From: Bacillota bacterium
GTDB taxonomy: Bacteria > Bacillota > Clostridia > UBA1381
Assembly: GCA_029007725.1 (NCBI GenBank)
Contig: JAQXIJ010000050.1
Coordinates: 1-41,425, forward strand
DNA: 41,425 bases
Direction: 5' to 3'
Each line of letters begins with the position of its first letter. The first letter of the stretch is position 1. The position numbers were made by a program, and so were the translations under genes. A model generated the notes under the pieces. The model did no database searches. It had not been told where the DNA came from and saw only the letters and a program-made list of their open reading frames with translations. Of the stretch, positions 8,517 to 17,226 are shown piece after piece.

Positions 8517-9496
8517 ATTTGTCTAGTATCAAAATCATGCCAAAAACCGAGAACTGTTTTTTGATACTCTGCCCTTTCTACGCAATAGCTCATTGCATGA
8601 TTTGCACCCGGAACAACAAGAAGACGTTTTGGCGAAGTGCATGCCTTATAATTCTGATATGTCATATCAATCGGTACAAACTTATCGTCCGTGCCGTGAA
8701 CAAAAAGCACCGGAATATTTGTTTTTGCAAGCGATTCAAGAGTAGAGCAGTCCCCTGTCCGCATATTTATTTTTTGCTTACAAATTGAATCGGCAATAAT
8801 TCCGCGAAAATTATATGGAATATGCAGATTTTTCTGCGCAACATGCTTCCATATTTCCTTGGGAGATGTGAAACCGCAGTCTGCCATAATTCCGTGAACA
8901 CTATTTGGTAAATCCAAATCTGCCGCCATAAGTACTGTAGTTGCACCCATAGAAATACCTGCAAGATAAATCGGCAGCTCTTCTCCGCATTTGTCAACAA
9001 CCCAATTTGCCCAGTCAACACAGTCATAGCGCTCAATTAGTCCGAATCCCATATAATCTCCGCCGCTGTTATTCTGGCCACGTTGTTCTACATAAAGAAC
9101 GCTGCAATTATTGCTATTCCAAAATTCCGCTATAAGACCAAAATCACCATACCACGACGACCGCCAGCCATGAAAAGCGATTATTACTCTTTTCGCCGTA
9201 TCGCACTGGTAGAAATGCCCTTCCAGCGTTATACCGTCGCGTGCCGTAATTTTGACAGTTTCAAGATCGCTGTTCTTTAGTACTTGCGCTGCAGCCGTAT
9301 ACTCTTCTTCAAATTCACTTGTATCCTCGTTTCCAGATATCCTTTTTCCGCTTTTCTTCATTATCTCGGGCTCCTCGCGGTCAAGCGCCATTTTTACCAA
9401 CGAAGCAGTAGTGGCATACGCCGCCATTCCAAACATTACCGCGCCTGAAGCCACAATTCCGGCTGTCGTCAGCAGCTTTTTTATTACCTTTGACAT
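8495..9496 (-). CDS. Membrane-anchored alpha/beta hydrolase, YqkD-like
   Basis: A 333-residue serine hydrolase. The start (MSKVIKKLL) is chosen because AGGAGGG lies at 9504-9510; the longer open frame upstream has no ribosome site. An N-terminal hydrophobic segment (TTAGIVASGAVMFGMAAYATTASL, in two runs) acts as a signal anchor or uncleaved signal, so the catalytic domain probably faces outside. The fold motifs are AFHGWRSSWYG (oxyanion strand), the nucleophile GISMGA, the acid HGTDDKFVP and the base GANHAMSY. The natural substrate cannot be told; these enzymes are often called esterase or peptidase-like. It is convergent with pnp and looks monocistronic. Confidence 0.85.
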   Translation of the reverse strand: MSKVIKKLLTTAGIVASGAVMFGMAAYATTASLVKMALDREEPEIMKKSGKRISGNEDTSEFEEEYTAAAQVLKNSDLETVKITARDGITLEGHFYQCDTAKRVIIAFHGWRSSWYGDFGLIAEFWNSNNCSVLYVEQRGQNNSGGDYMGFGLIERYDCVDWANWVVDKCGEELPIYLAGISMGATTVLMAADLDLPNSVHGIMADCGFTSPKEIWKHVAQKNLHIPYNFRGIIADSICKQKINMRTGDCSTLESLAKTNIPVLFVHGTDDKFVPIDMTYQNYKACTSPKRLLVVPGANHAMSYCVERAEYQKTVLGFWHDFDTRQIKNVAVC

Positions 9497-9686
9497 ATAT
9501 ATTCCCTCCTGCACCATGTCGTAACTTATTATACCATTTATGCATAATTTTATTACCAATGCATGACATATATAGATATATAATATTCTGCATATAAATT
9601 TATATGTAAAAAGTATTTTAGCAAAACATTCACCTAAAGTCAATAGTATAAATATGAGTGTGCACGGATTTTTGTGCGATTTTTAT

Positions 9687-9716
9687 AAAAAAAGAAATCT
9701 GCCTCAACAGATTTCT
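9687..9716 (-). terminator. Terminator of the liv operon
   Basis: On the - strand AGAAATCTG, a 6-base loop, and CAGATTTCT run into seven T residues. It lies 18 bases after the livF stop. Confidence 0.85.
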
Positions 9717-9733
9717 TCCCTAACTCGTTATAA

Positions 9734-10441
9734 TCAGCCTCCGAGATAAGCCTTTTTAATCTTATCACTCTGCGCAAGCTCTGCGCCGGTGCCTGAATAT
9801 TTAATTCTGCCCGATTCAAGAACATATGCTCTGTCGGCAATGGCAAGCGCCATTTCAGCATTCTGCTCAACCAAAAGAATGGTTGTTCCGGCTTTATGGA
9901 GCTCTTTTATTATATCAAATATCTGCTGTACCAAAATCGGTGCCAGTCCCATAGAAGGTTCGTCCAGCATCAAAAGCTTTGGCTGACTCATAAGCGCCCG
10001 TGCCATTGCAAGCATTTGCTGCTCACCGCCCGAAAGAGTTCCTGCAATCTGATTTTTGCGGTGTTTGAGACGCGGAAAACGCTGGTATGCATCAGCAATT
10101 CCCGACTTTGTATATGCTCCGTTTGTATATGCACCCATCTCAAGATTTTCTTGAACAGTCATCTGAAGGAATACATGACGTCCCTCCGGAACGTGTGCTA
10201 TTCCCTCTGAAACCAATTTGTACGCCGGAGTTTGCGAAATATTCTGATCCATAAATGATATGCTGCCTGTTTTTGAGCGTAAAAGCCCAGAAACTGTCCG
10301 CAGGGTCGTGGTTTTTCCTGCTCCGTTTGCACCGATAAGCGCGACAATTTCGCCTTGCTGAACATCCAATGAAACATCCTTAAGTGCGTGTATCTGTCCG
10401 TAATATACGTTTATATTATCAACCTTTAGCATATCGCTCAT
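9734..10441 (-). CDS. livF: Branched-chain amino acid ABC transporter, ATP-binding protein LivF
   Basis: A 235-residue cytoplasmic ATPase of the HAAT-type importer. Walker A is GANGAGKTT (37-45), the signature LSGGEQQMLAMARAL, Walker B LLMLDEPSMGLAP, and the switch histidine is replaced by Gln in LLVEQNAEMAL, as is usual for LivF. The ATG at 10441 (MSDMLKVDNINVYYG) follows AGGAGG located in the last codons of livG, so translation is coupled; an in-frame start further up lacks a site. It is the last gene of livKHMGF and is followed by a strong terminator. Confidence 0.94.
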   Translation of the reverse strand: MSDMLKVDNINVYYGQIHALKDVSLDVQQGEIVALIGANGAGKTTTLRTVSGLLRSKTGSISFMDQNISQTPAYKLVSEGIAHVPEGRHVFLQMTVQENLEMGAYTNGAYTKSGIADAYQRFPRLKHRKNQIAGTLSGGEQQMLAMARALMSQPKLLMLDEPSMGLAPILVQQIFDIIKELHKAGTTILLVEQNAEMALAIADRAYVLESGRIKYSGTGAELAQSDKIKKAYLGG

Positions 10442-10442
10442 A

Positions 10443-11282
10443 TCAGTTTGCCTCCTTCTTTTTACCGAGATAAGCTTCAATTACCTTCGGATTTGATTTA
10501 ACCTCTTCAGGAGAACCCTTTGCAATAACCTTACCGTGGTCAAGCACGCATATTCCCTCGCATATATTCATGACAAGATTCATATCATGCTCAATCAGCA
10601 TGACCGCAATCTGAAAATTATCTCTGATACGGCGAATATTCTCCATCAACTCAGCTGTTTCGGATGGGTTCATGCCAGCTGCCGGCTCATCAAGGAGGAT
10701 AATTCCTGGATGTGTGGCAAGAGCTCTCGCAATTTCGAGCCTCCTCTGTGCACCATACGGCAGCGAACCCGCCTGATGATCCGCCATATCTTCCATATTA
10801 AAGAACTTTAAAAGCTCCATTGCCTCGTCTCGTGACTTTTTTTCCGATGCCTTATATCCGAAAAGTCGTGTAATCGACGCAAAAAGCGGCTGATGTATGG
10901 AATTATGCAAGCCCACCTTTACATTGTCTATGACAGACATATTGGAAAAAAGCCTGATATTCTGAAAGGTTCTTGCTATACCCATTCTATTCACCTGTTC
11001 TGTTGTCTTTTTAAGCGTAGATTTGCCATCCAGCATTATTGTTCCGCGTGTCGGTTGATATACATTGGTCAACAGGTTAAAAACGGTGGTTTTCCCTGCT
11101 CCGTTAGGACCTATAAGTCCGGCTATTTCCGTTCTGCCCACCGTAAGTGAAAATTCGTCAACAGCTGTCAGTCCGCCAAAATCAATGCCGAGATGATGCG
11201 TTTCTAGAATTGGGGTTTTATCCAAGTCACGTTCTGGAATAATTGCCTTGCTCGGAACCGGTACCATTTTTCCCTTATCCAT
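10443..11282 (-). CDS. livG: Branched-chain amino acid ABC transporter, ATP-binding protein LivG
   Basis: A 279-residue ABC ATPase, partner of LivF. Walker A is GPNGAGKTT, the signature is LPYGAQRRLEIARAL, Walker B IILLDEPAAGMNP and the switch histidine sits in LIEHDMNLVM. The start MDKGKMVPV follows GAGAGGGGGAAG and overlaps the end of livM by 8 bases. About 25 residues (KGKMVPVPSKAIIPERDLDK) precede the conserved ILETHHLGIDFGG, longer than most LivG; a later start is not available because no ATG with a ribosome site lies there. The gene ends one base before livF. Confidence 0.93.
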   Translation of the reverse strand: MDKGKMVPVPSKAIIPERDLDKTPILETHHLGIDFGGLTAVDEFSLTVGRTEIAGLIGPNGAGKTTVFNLLTNVYQPTRGTIMLDGKSTLKKTTEQVNRMGIARTFQNIRLFSNMSVIDNVKVGLHNSIHQPLFASITRLFGYKASEKKSRDEAMELLKFFNMEDMADHQAGSLPYGAQRRLEIARALATHPGIILLDEPAAGMNPSETAELMENIRRIRDNFQIAVMLIEHDMNLVMNICEGICVLDHGKVIAKGSPEEVKSNPKVIEAYLGKKKEAN

Positions 11283-12357
11283 TTGAAACTTCCCCCTCTC
11301 CGCTTGATTCATAAGCATTTTTTTTGCTTAGCGACCCAAGGATTTTATCCTTGAGTATCATTACTCTTTGGCTGTTGGTTGCCAGCATTACAAGAATCAG
11401 GACAACAGCATATATAAGCATTCGGTAATCTGAAAATTGTCGCAGCATTTCCGGCAGAGTATACAAAAGGGCGGTTGCAATAATTGTACCCGGAATATTG
11501 CCCATTCCCCCCAGCACAACAAATACCAAAATCAAAATCGACGTGTTGAAATCAAATTTTCTTGCGGCAATAGTCGAGAAATTCATAGCATATAGCGCAC
11601 CTGCCATACCTGCAATAATCGCAGATATTATGAACGCGGTCAGCTTGTATTTTGTTATGTTTATACCTACCGATTCAGCTGCAATTCTATTGTCACGAAT
11701 TGCGGTAACAGCGCGACCGGTTTTGCTGTTTACCATGTTAAGAACAACAAACAGTGCAAAGATTATCAGTAAAACTCCAGATAAAAATGTTGAAATTTTA
11801 CTTACTCCGACTGCTCCCTGTGGACCGTTCAGAATCATTTTTCCGCCGGAAAGATTTAGTGCCTCAGCGCTTTTCATGCTGAAGTGAAGTCCGGCTTTAT
11901 CAACTCCGATATAGATACAGTTAATAATATTTTTTATAATTTCGCCAAAGGCCAGTGTTACGATTGCCAGATAATCGCCTTTTAAGCGAATAACTGGAAT
12001 ACCGATGATAAGTCCCAAAAATCCTGCCATAATTCCACCTATTATTATAGCCACCAGAAGCTTAATAGGTGTGGGAGCAGCGTTCGGCATACATGCAACG
12101 GTTATAACTCCACTGAAAGCGCCAACGCTCATGAATCCTGCATGTCCAAGGCTCAACTCGCCCAGGAATCCGACAGTTAGATTGAGCGAAATTGCCATAA
12201 CAATATACGCACATATAGGAATAAGCAATCCGCTGATTTTGTTGCTCAGCATATTCATTTTAAGCATCGGGAACAAAACAGCAAAAGCAACAATTATCAT
12301 GCCGTAGCATTCGATATTTGTCAGTGTGAATTTGCTCAATTTTTTTGTTTTATTCAT
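11275..12357 (-). CDS. livM: Branched-chain amino acid ABC transporter permease LivM
   Basis: A 360-residue inner-membrane permease with about ten hydrophobic segments and the LivM signature SLNLTVGFLGELSLGHAGFM near residue 60. The second conserved block is RDNRIAAESVGINITKYK, the cytoplasmic EAA-like loop that contacts the ATPase. A GAGGTG ribosome site precedes the ATG. It follows livH by 9 bases and overlaps livG by 8. Confidence 0.94.
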   Translation of the reverse strand: MNKTKKLSKFTLTNIECYGMIIVAFAVLFPMLKMNMLSNKISGLLIPICAYIVMAISLNLTVGFLGELSLGHAGFMSVGAFSGVITVACMPNAAPTPIKLLVAIIIGGIMAGFLGLIIGIPVIRLKGDYLAIVTLAFGEIIKNIINCIYIGVDKAGLHFSMKSAEALNLSGGKMILNGPQGAVGVSKISTFLSGVLLIIFALFVVLNMVNSKTGRAVTAIRDNRIAAESVGINITKYKLTAFIISAIIAGMAGALYAMNFSTIAARKFDFNTSILILVFVVLGGMGNIPGTIIATALLYTLPEMLRQFSDYRMLIYAVVLILVMLATNSQRVMILKDKILGSLSKKNAYESSGEGEVSNG

Positions 12358-12366
12358 ATTAACACC

Positions 12367-13248
12367 TCACACCTTTTCTGTAATCTTTTTACCCAAAATA
12401 CCTGTAGGCTTTACCAAAAGCACTATAATCAAAACCGAAAACACTATTGCGTCGGAAAGCGCAGTCGATATATAAGACTTACTGAATATTTCTATAATAC
12501 CAAGAAGAATACCTCCGACCATTGCACCCGGTATTGAACCGATTCCGCCAAACACTGCAGCCGTAAATGCCTTTATACCGGGCATTGAACCGGTTGTAGG
12601 CTGAAGTGTGGGATATGCCGAACACAGAAGCACACCGGCAATTGCAGCCAATGCACTGCCAATTGCAAATGTAAGTGAAATTGTCACGTTTACGTTGATA
12701 CCCATAAGCTCTGCAGCATCTTTATCCTCCGATACCGCACGCATTGCTTTACCCATTTTGCTCTTTTTGGTAAAAGCGGTAAGTGCCACCATTATGATCA
12801 CACACGCAATTACTGTTACAATAGATTCTGCGGTTATAATCAGTTTTCCTTCAAACAGTGATATTGAAGAGAAGGTAACAAGAGATTTGAAAGCCTTTGG
12901 GTTACTTCCCCATATAAGCAAGGCTATATTCTGCAAGAGGTAGCTGACGCCGATTGCTGTAATAAGAACGGCAAGCGAGCCAGCTCTTCTGAGCGGTTTA
13001 TAGGCAAAAGCTTCAATTCCCACACCAAGAACGGTACATACAAGCATTGCAAGTACAACCGACAGTGCCGGCGGAAATCCCAGATATGCCGATGCGCAAT
13101 ACGATATGTATGCGCCGACCATGATTACATCACCATGTGCAAAATTAAGCATTTTTGCAATTCCGTAAACCATTGTATATCCCAAAGCAATGATTGCATA
13201 TACACTGCCGAGACTTATACCGTTTATCAAGTTTGAAATAAAAGACAT
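12367..13248 (-). CDS. livH: Branched-chain amino acid ABC transporter permease LivH
   Basis: A 293-residue permease with the LivH hallmark GSVYAIIALGYTMVYGI followed by LNFAHGDVIMVGAYISY. The cytoplasmic coupling loop is MRAVSEDKDAAELMGINV and a late block reads AAVFGGIGSIPGAMVGG. The start follows AGAGGT. It pairs with LivM in the membrane. Two hairpins separate it from livK, so it is probably expressed at a lower level than the binding protein. Confidence 0.94.
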   Translation of the reverse strand: MSFISNLINGISLGSVYAIIALGYTMVYGIAKMLNFAHGDVIMVGAYISYCASAYLGFPPALSVVLAMLVCTVLGVGIEAFAYKPLRRAGSLAVLITAIGVSYLLQNIALLIWGSNPKAFKSLVTFSSISLFEGKLIITAESIVTVIACVIIMVALTAFTKKSKMGKAMRAVSEDKDAAELMGINVNVTISLTFAIGSALAAIAGVLLCSAYPTLQPTTGSMPGIKAFTAAVFGGIGSIPGAMVGGILLGIIEIFSKSYISTALSDAIVFSVLIIVLLVKPTGILGKKITEKV

Positions 13249-13288
13249 ACTTATACCTCTTTTTTACTGTTTCGTGTTTTGTGGTTAA

Positions 13289-13340
13289 AACAAATAAATG
13301 CGTTCCCTATACTTTTTCAGACGGAAACGCATTTATTTAT
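13289..13340 (-). terminator. Second hairpin of the livK-livH intergenic region
   Basis: A 15-bp stem (AAATAAATGCGTTCC with GGAAACGCATTTATTT, one bulged A) is followed on the - strand by a TTTGTTTT tract. It lies 40 bases upstream of livH. Confidence 0.6.
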
Positions 13341-13377
13341 CCAAAATCCGCTGCATTGTATTAGGCATTAAAAGTAC

Positions 13378-13411
13378 CAAAGAAGGCACTTTATAGATAG
13401 CGCCTTCTTTG
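13378..13411 (-). terminator. First hairpin directly after livK
   Basis: CAAAGAAGGC (13378-13387) pairs perfectly with GCCTTCTTTG (13402-13411) just after the livK stop. The T-tract beyond is broken, suggesting partial termination or 3'-end protection of livK mRNA. Confidence 0.6.
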
Positions 13412-13422
13412 ACACAAATTAA

Positions 13423-14598
13423 TTACATACCTACATATACGCCGTTTTTAATAACCATACCCTTAGGATCCTTAGAAACTTCGCCGCTTTGTGACCAAAA
13501 CATTCCATTTCCTGTAATACCGTCAAACTTGAAATCGTCACTTGTAAGTGTTTCAGCAAGTTTTGTTCCGATTTCCTCCGCAGTCATGTCAGCCGTGACA
13601 CCTGCCTTTACACAAGCTTCGTAGATTGCGTTTACAACATCGTATCCATCAGCTGCAAACTGATTCGGTGTTTCTTTAAATTTATTGTTGTACTTTTCAA
13701 CAAAACTCTTTGTTGCATCGTCCTGAGCGTCAGCCGTAAACGGTGTAAGAAGCATTACGTCTTCTGCAAGTGACTTGTCGAAGCCTTCAAGGGTAAGGAT
13801 TCCGTCCATACCGTCAACACCGAAGAACTTAGGCTCATACTGCATTTTCTTTGCCTGTGTCAAGATAAGTGATGCCGGTGTGTAGTATATCGGCAAGAAT
13901 ACAAGATCAGCACCTGCAGACTTAATTTCATTAAGCTGCGATGTAAAATCATTTGCAGAGTCATCGGTAAATGTCTTTACGCAAACAACATTAAGTCCAT
14001 CATTTTCCGCCTCTGCCATGAATTTTTGGTAAATACCTGTTGAATATACGTCTGAGTTATTGTAGATTACAGCAATCTTTTCTCCGAGATTCTGCTCTTT
14101 TATATATTTAGCTGATGCAATACCCTGGTTAGGATCGGTAAAGCACATCTGGAACATTAAGTCCTTATCCTTTACAACATCCGGTGAAGAAGCAGAAGGG
14201 GTCATAGCGAAAATCCCGTCAGAGTTTGATTCAGTTGATACAGCTATACAAGGCTGAGTTGTAACTGCACCCATTGAAATCTTCATACCCCAGTCCTTAA
14301 GGTTGTTGTATGCATTTACAGCCTTTTCCGCATCGTTTTCGTCATCTTCAAACTTCAGCTCAAACTTAAGGTCACCCTTTGCATTAATTTCTTCAAGGGC
14401 AATTTCAGCGCCATTTTTAACTGCCTGTCCGTATATAGCTGCCGCACCTGTTATAGGTCCTATGCCGCCAATTTTAATCGTCTTGGCATCTCCGCTTCCA
14501 GAATCACCGGTGTTTTTACCTGTGCCGCAGCCGGCAAGACTTGTTACTGCTATAGCTGCCGTTAAAGCTAAGCTTGCAATTTTGGTGAACTTTTTCAT
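13423..14598 (-). CDS. livK: Branched-chain amino acid ABC transporter substrate-binding lipoprotein
   Basis: A 391-residue binding protein of the Leu/Ile/Val (HAAT) family. The signal peptide MKKFTKIASLALTAAIAVTS ends in a lipobox LAGC, so the mature protein is a lipoprotein on the outer face of the membrane. The type I periplasmic-binding fold starts KIGGIGPITGAAAIYGQAVKNG and continues with the family's FEDDENDAEKAVNAYNNL and GAVTTQPCIAVSTESN blocks. The start follows AGAGGTAAG. A strong promoter lies about 90-120 bases upstream. True ligand specificity within the HAAT family cannot be read from sequence. Confidence 0.92.
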   Translation of the reverse strand: MKKFTKIASLALTAAIAVTSLAGCGTGKNTGDSGSGDAKTIKIGGIGPITGAAAIYGQAVKNGAEIALEEINAKGDLKFELKFEDDENDAEKAVNAYNNLKDWGMKISMGAVTTQPCIAVSTESNSDGIFAMTPSASSPDVVKDKDLMFQMCFTDPNQGIASAKYIKEQNLGEKIAVIYNNSDVYSTGIYQKFMAEAENDGLNVVCVKTFTDDSANDFTSQLNEIKSAGADLVFLPIYYTPASLILTQAKKMQYEPKFFGVDGMDGILTLEGFDKSLAEDVMLLTPFTADAQDDATKSFVEKYNNKFKETPNQFAADGYDVVNAIYEACVKAGVTADMTAEEIGTKLAETLTSDDFKFDGITGNGMFWSQSGEVSKDPKGMVIKNGVYVGM

Positions 14599-14688
14599 TG
14601 TTACTTACCTCTTTCTGATTACTTATTTATTTCAGCCATAAGGCAAAAATACTTGAAATAATTATCAAATATTCAGATAATATTATAG

Positions 14689-14717
14689 ATTCTATCACAT
14701 TTTTGGCTATATGTCAA
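14689..14717 (-). promoter_or_regulatory. SigA-type promoter of the liv operon
   Basis: On the - strand TTGACA (14717-14712), a 17-base spacer and TAGAAT (14694-14689) predict a start near 14682 and a leader of about 84 nt before livK. Confidence 0.8.
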
Positions 14718-14757
14718 GAAAATCGCCTTGCAAAAAGCAAGAATATTTATAAAAAAC

Positions 14758-14804
14758 TTAACAAAATATTAGCATATTTTTCACATAGAATTAACAAAAT
14801 ATTA
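14758..14804. repeat. Paired 14-bp direct repeats upstream of the liv promoter
   Basis: TTAACAAAATATTA occurs at 14758-14771 and again, identically, at 14791-14804. The start-to-start distance is 33 bp, about three helical turns, placing both on one face of the DNA roughly 75-120 bp upstream of the predicted start site. This fits a cooperative regulator site. The rest of 14599-15026 is AT-rich and has no gene. Confidence 0.5.
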
Positions 14805-14988
14805 CCTTTAACTTTATAAACATTTTGTGTTTGGGCTAAAATCAAATTTCCTTTTCTATATTTTAACTAAAACTCGATTATTTCTTCGTTACAAGCATAG
14901 GTATAAAAATCAACATAACAACAAATAACCGACTTGACAGTTAAAAAGGAAATAAGCTTTACTTAGTTCAGTTGATTATATGATTTTT

Positions 14989-15030
14989 AAAGAAGGCTTG
15001 AAAATTTAAAATTTCAAGCCTTCTTTTTAT
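14989..15030. terminator. Strong palindromic terminator after the transketolase pair
   Basis: AAAGAAGGCTTGAAA (14989-15003) pairs perfectly with TTTCAAGCCTTCTTT (15012-15026), abutting the stop codon at 15027. The better T-tract (TTTTTATTTATTTTT) is on the + strand, so it may also end + strand RNA. Confidence 0.8.
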
Positions 15031-15956
15031 TTATTTTTCACAATTTCCTTTGCGTTTTTATAAATATTCTCCGCTGTCAGACCGTATTCTTTAAACAGTT
15101 CTGCTGGCTTTCCGGATTTTCCGAAACGATCCGTTCCTATAATCTTTACCGGGCAAGGTGCGTTTTCGCAGACAACCTCTGTTACTGCATTTCCAAGCCC
15201 TCCGTATATTGAATGTTCCTCCGCGGTTACAATAGCGCCGGTTTCTTTTGCAGCCTTTGTTATAATTTTCTTATCAATTGGCTTAATTGTATGAATATTT
15301 ATAACCCTTGCAGAAATTCCGTCCTTTTTCAGCATTTCGTGCGCTTCAAGAGCCATCTGAACCATAAGACCTGTAGCAATTATTGTAACGTCATTTCCGT
15401 CCGCCAATTGAACTCCCTTTCCGATTTCAAACTTGTAATCTGTCGGATTGACGTCCTCGACCGCCAAACGTCCAAAACGCATATACACCGGCCCGTTATG
15501 CTCTATAGCAGCCTTGACCGCAAGTCTTGCCTCAATGTCATCGGCAGGATTTATAACAACCATATTCGGAATGGTACGCATAAGTGCAATATCCTCAAGA
15601 CACTGGTGCGACGCTCCGTCCTCACCTACCGAAATTCCGGCATGGGTTGCGCCAATTTTTACATTAAGCTTTGTATATCCAATTGAATTTCTTATCTGTT
15701 CAAATGCTCTTCCGGCAGCGAACATCGCAAAAGTTGATGCGAAAACTATCTTTCCGGTCGAAGCGAGTCCTGCGGCAACCGACATCATGTTTGCTTCTGC
15801 AATACCCATATTAAAAAATCTTTCGGGATATACCTTTTTAAACATTTCGGTTTTTGTGGACTTTGACAAATCTGCGTCCAATACAACTATTCTTTCATCT
15901 GAGCCAAACTCTGCAAGAGCTGCTCCGTATGATTCTCTGGTAGCTTTTTTTGCCAT
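15027..15956 (-). CDS. Transketolase, C-terminal subunit
   Basis: A 309-residue half-transketolase carrying the pyrimidine-binding and C-terminal domains of the thiamine-diphosphate enzyme of the non-oxidative pentose phosphate pathway. The glutamate that activates the cofactor is in FFNMGIAEANMMSVAAGLA. Other conserved blocks are KIGATHAGISVGEDGASHQ and ARVINIHTIKPID. Its ATG overlaps the stop of the N-terminal subunit gene by one base (TAATG), so the two are translated in coupled fashion and act as a complex. Split transketolases of this length are common in Clostridia and archaea. A 1-deoxyxylulose-type enzyme is less likely because the N-half is transketolase-like. Confidence 0.93.
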   Translation of the reverse strand: MAKKATRESYGAALAEFGSDERIVVLDADLSKSTKTEMFKKVYPERFFNMGIAEANMMSVAAGLASTGKIVFASTFAMFAAGRAFEQIRNSIGYTKLNVKIGATHAGISVGEDGASHQCLEDIALMRTIPNMVVINPADDIEARLAVKAAIEHNGPVYMRFGRLAVEDVNPTDYKFEIGKGVQLADGNDVTIIATGLMVQMALEAHEMLKKDGISARVINIHTIKPIDKKIITKAAKETGAIVTAEEHSIYGGLGNAVTEVVCENAPCPVKIIGTDRFGKSGKPAELFKEYGLTAENIYKNAKEIVKNK

Positions 15957-16804
15957 TATAAACTCGCCTCCAACTCTGCAATCTTTTCGTCCAGTTCCTT
16001 CATTGCCTGATTATACTGTTCCTCATTCGGAGCTGAGCCATGCCATGCAGCAACGTTTTCCATAAAAGATACGTTTTTACCCTTTAACGACTTCAAAATC
16101 ACCGCCGTAGGCTTGCCCTTTGTCGCTTTAGCCTCATTTACGGCTTTTTCAAGTGAATTAAAGTCATGTGCGTCTGCATTAACTACATGCCATCCGAACG
16201 CTTCAAACTTTTTGTCTATCGGATTCGGATTCATAACATCGGAAATATTTCCGTCTATCTGGAGCCCGTTATTGTCAATGAAAGCGGTAAGGTTGTCTAG
16301 TTTATAGTGAGCTGCAAACATTGCCTGTTCCCAGACCTGTCCTTCCTCAAGCTCGCCATCACCGAGAATTGTATACACTCTGTAATCCTTGTCATCTATT
16401 TTTCCAGCAAGAGCCATACCTCCAGCCGCAGAAACACCCTGTCCGAGCGAACCTGTTGACATATCAACACCCGGAACCTTATTCATATCTGGATGTCCCT
16501 GTAGATAACTGTCGATTTTTCTGAAAGTTTTTATGTCCTCTTTCGGAAAGAATCCTTTAAGTGCCAGCACTGAATAAAGTGCAGGACAGGTATGTCCCTT
16601 TGAAAGAACAAATCTGTCGCGGTTCTCCATCTTCGGATTTTTCGGATCAATATTCATCACCTCATAATAGAGATACACCAAAATATCTGCGATTGACAGC
16701 GAACCTCCCGGATGTCCCGATGCCGCACTGTAAACAGCGGTAACAGCGCCTTTTCTTACCTTGTTAGCCAAAATTGCGAGCTCTGTCGCTCTTTTTTGCT
16801 CCAT
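15956..16804 (-). CDS. Transketolase, N-terminal subunit
   Basis: A 282-residue half-enzyme with the thiamine-diphosphate pyrophosphate-binding domain. The signature GHPGGSLSIADILVYLY, the SKGHTCPALY histidine, and the Mg/ThDP motif LGDGELEEGQVWEQAMFAAH ending in DNNGLQIDG are all present. The start follows AGGAGGAG. It lies 5 bases after the mrnC end on the same strand, so it may be transcribed with cysE-cysS-mrnC; no promoter or terminator separates them. Confidence 0.93.
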   Translation of the reverse strand: MEQKRATELAILANKVRKGAVTAVYSAASGHPGGSLSIADILVYLYYEVMNIDPKNPKMENRDRFVLSKGHTCPALYSVLALKGFFPKEDIKTFRKIDSYLQGHPDMNKVPGVDMSTGSLGQGVSAAGGMALAGKIDDKDYRVYTILGDGELEEGQVWEQAMFAAHYKLDNLTAFIDNNGLQIDGNISDVMNPNPIDKKFEAFGWHVVNADAHDFNSLEKAVNEAKATKGKPTAVILKSLKGKNVSFMENVAAWHGSAPNEEQYNQAMKELDEKIAELEASL

Positions 16805-16809
16805 TATAC

Positions 16810-17226
16810 TTACTCCTCCTGATTTTTATATGTAACAGTACATGCACTGTTATATGCAATTTCCATCAATTCGTTAAGACGTTCCTTCTGCCCAGACAGA
16901 TGCAGATATCCCAATAGTGCCTCAAAGCCCGTCGCACGCCGATAGTCAATAAGGTTCGCGTTTTTAGGTACCGTTGCCGATTTTGCATTTCTGCCACGCT
17001 TATATACGGCATATTCCTGCTCGGTCAGCATATTTTCAAGCACACCCATGCTTTTACTCTGTGCCTGTGCACGGACTATTTTTACATTTTCAACATGCTG
17101 CTTGTGCGCAGGCATATCAGGATGAACTGAAAGCCCTTTTTCACGGACAAATATTTCATAGACCGCATCGCCGATATACGCCAGCACAAGCGCCGAATAC
17201 GAAGCCGGATTTTTTAAATTCATCAT
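16810..17226 (-). CDS. mrnC: Mini-ribonuclease III
   Basis: A 138-residue RNase III catalytic domain without the double-stranded RNA-binding domain; in B. subtilis it matures 23S rRNA 5' and 3' ends. The catalytic signature is [15 protein letters not shown] with Asp20, and the C-terminal acidic patch is [16 protein letters not shown]. The ATGATG start overlaps the cysS stop by 4 bases; the slightly longer frame starting with a GTG inside cysS is rejected. Its place right after cysS is the conserved Firmicutes arrangement. Confidence 0.95.
   Translation of the reverse strand: MMNLKNPASYSALVLAYIGDAVYEIFVREKGLSVHPDMPAHKQHVENVKIVRAQAQSKSMGVLENMLTEQEYAVYKRGRNAKSATVPKNANLIDYRRATGFEALLGYLHLSGQKERLNELMEIAYNSACTVTYKNQEE

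Noticed and set aside
15027-16804. Split transketolase as a frameshifted single gene
   Set aside because: The two genes overlap as TAATG, both have normal ends, and two-subunit transketolases of these sizes are well known.
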